Positions 43,026 to 43,428 of a stretch of DNA of 43,428 nucleotides are shown here, in pieces. Every line of letters starts with the position of its first letter. Within the stretch, counting starts at the first letter, position 1. The notes below the pieces were generated by a model. The model saw nothing but the letters and a program-made list of their open reading frames with translations, made no database searches and was not told the origin of the DNA. The position numbers and the translations under genes were made by a program. The stretch comes from Phycisphaeraceae bacterium (GTDB taxonomy: Bacteria; Planctomycetota; Phycisphaerae; Phycisphaerales; Zrk34), in contig JANQHK010000059.1 of the NCBI GenBank assembly GCA_028282685.1, forward strand, positions 1-43,428, read 5' to 3'.

Positions 43026-43352
43026 TTACCAATACATGCATAAATACGAATTCGCAATTAATATTAATATGATATTCACAGCCATCGTAAACAACACCAA
43101 GAACTCTATGACAGTAAGTGCTTTATACTTAATACACAGCAATGCGTTTAACGCAAAATATACCAAAAACAATAATATCGTCGCTATATGCGGGTAGCAG
43201 CCTATTGAATATCCGATCGATACTAAAGGAGGCAATATGTCTTCATGTTTATCCAGACCTAAGACTTTATTAATATGCATAGATAAATAACATACGCATA
43301 CTATATACAGTAATTGGAGAATCGCAACTACAGATACTCGCATATAAGACAT
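43026..43352 (-). CDS. small three-helix membrane protein
   Basis: The 108-aa protein has three hydrophobic stretches (about 7-27, 50-70, 83-101) and starts MSYMRVSVVAILQLL. GGAGA lies 7 nt before the ATG, a good ribosome site. The AT-rich base use resembles that of its neighbours at this end. No family is recognised. It is chosen over a 64-codon plus-strand frame on the same DNA because of its ribosome site and its coherent membrane profile. Confidence 0.55.
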   Translation of the reverse strand: MSYMRVSVVAILQLLYIVCVCYLSMHINKVLGLDKHEDILPPLVSIGYSIGCYPHIATILLFLVYFALNALLCIKYKALTVIEFLVLFTMAVNIILILIANSYLCMYW

Positions 43353-43428
43353 ATTTATTCTCCAGGATATGGCATGTGAGCTTGCCTACTTGTATCTGCT
43401 TTCATCAACAGGCATTGCAGAAATTCTA

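Noticed and set aside
43003-43197. 64-codon plus-strand frame behind the duplicated tRNA promoter
   Set aside because: It overlaps a minus-strand membrane protein with a good ribosome site, and its composition is that of random AT-rich DNA. A noncoding transcript is still possible.

Overview
The window (about 43 kb) looks like chromosomal DNA of a GC-rich planctomycete, most likely of the Phycisphaerae type. The main pointers are a PEP-CTERM protein carrying an FGE-sulfatase domain, several secreted or lipid-anchored proteins of the style common in planctomycetes, many starts without a Shine-Dalgarno sequence, and conserved genes that are not arranged in proteobacterial operons. The lineage is inferred; no rRNA gene is present to confirm it.

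Layout. 1-184: start of an ACT-domain regulator that runs off the left edge. 378-3265: a secreted CXXCH protein and a coiled-coil lipoprotein with a hairpin-rich leader. 3339-6135: a queuosine cluster, queC-queE-queD-queG. 6234-11119: an ion-transport block, with nhaA facing two CPA2-type antiporters that are encoded behind a PTS EIIA-like protein and a PII-like protein. 11176-13650: divergent pdxA and pyrC. 13671-17740: an unknown exported protein, dnaB and nadK. 17792-19167: a PEP-CTERM FGE-domain protein and a foldback element of about 290 bp. 19349-24649: hisF-pilT-(membrane GspE-like pseudo-ATPase)-(CvpA-like protein), tightly spaced. 24837-27887: an aminopeptidase P-like gene, accB and accC. 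27962-31428: a FecCD/BtuCD-type ABC importer whose operon ends in a membrane-anchored coiled-coil protein; a tail-anchored coiled-coil protein is divergent from it. 32366-37286: a HIT hydrolase, mnmG and fusA (with a 300-nt leader). 37428-39623: a GtaA-like six-hairpin protein. 39962-40035: tRNA-Pro(UGG). 40143-41222: an exported carbohydrate-binding-like protein. From about 41.4 kb to the end the DNA becomes AT-rich and holds small membrane proteins and a truncated VirD4/HerA-like ATPase fragment, which reads as an accessory island.

How the genes fit together. Queuosine formation (QueD, QueE, QueC, then QueG, which needs cobalamin) and mnmG both act on wobble-position tRNA modification, and the ABC importer could supply cobalamin, although its substrate is not proven. 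The EIIA-like and PII-like genes lie directly ahead of the two antiporters and are the best candidates for a signal-controlled cation antiport system. The pilT/pseudo-ATPase/CvpA-like set looks like an unusual envelope motor module.

Two themes cross the window. First, several genes (queC, nadK, pdxA, pyrC, pepP-like, mnmG) have a -10-like hexamer only 6 or 9 nt before the start codon and no Shine-Dalgarno sequence, which suggests leaderless mRNAs. Second, the intergenic spaces hold several families of palindromic repeats, some of which abut or supply stop codons.
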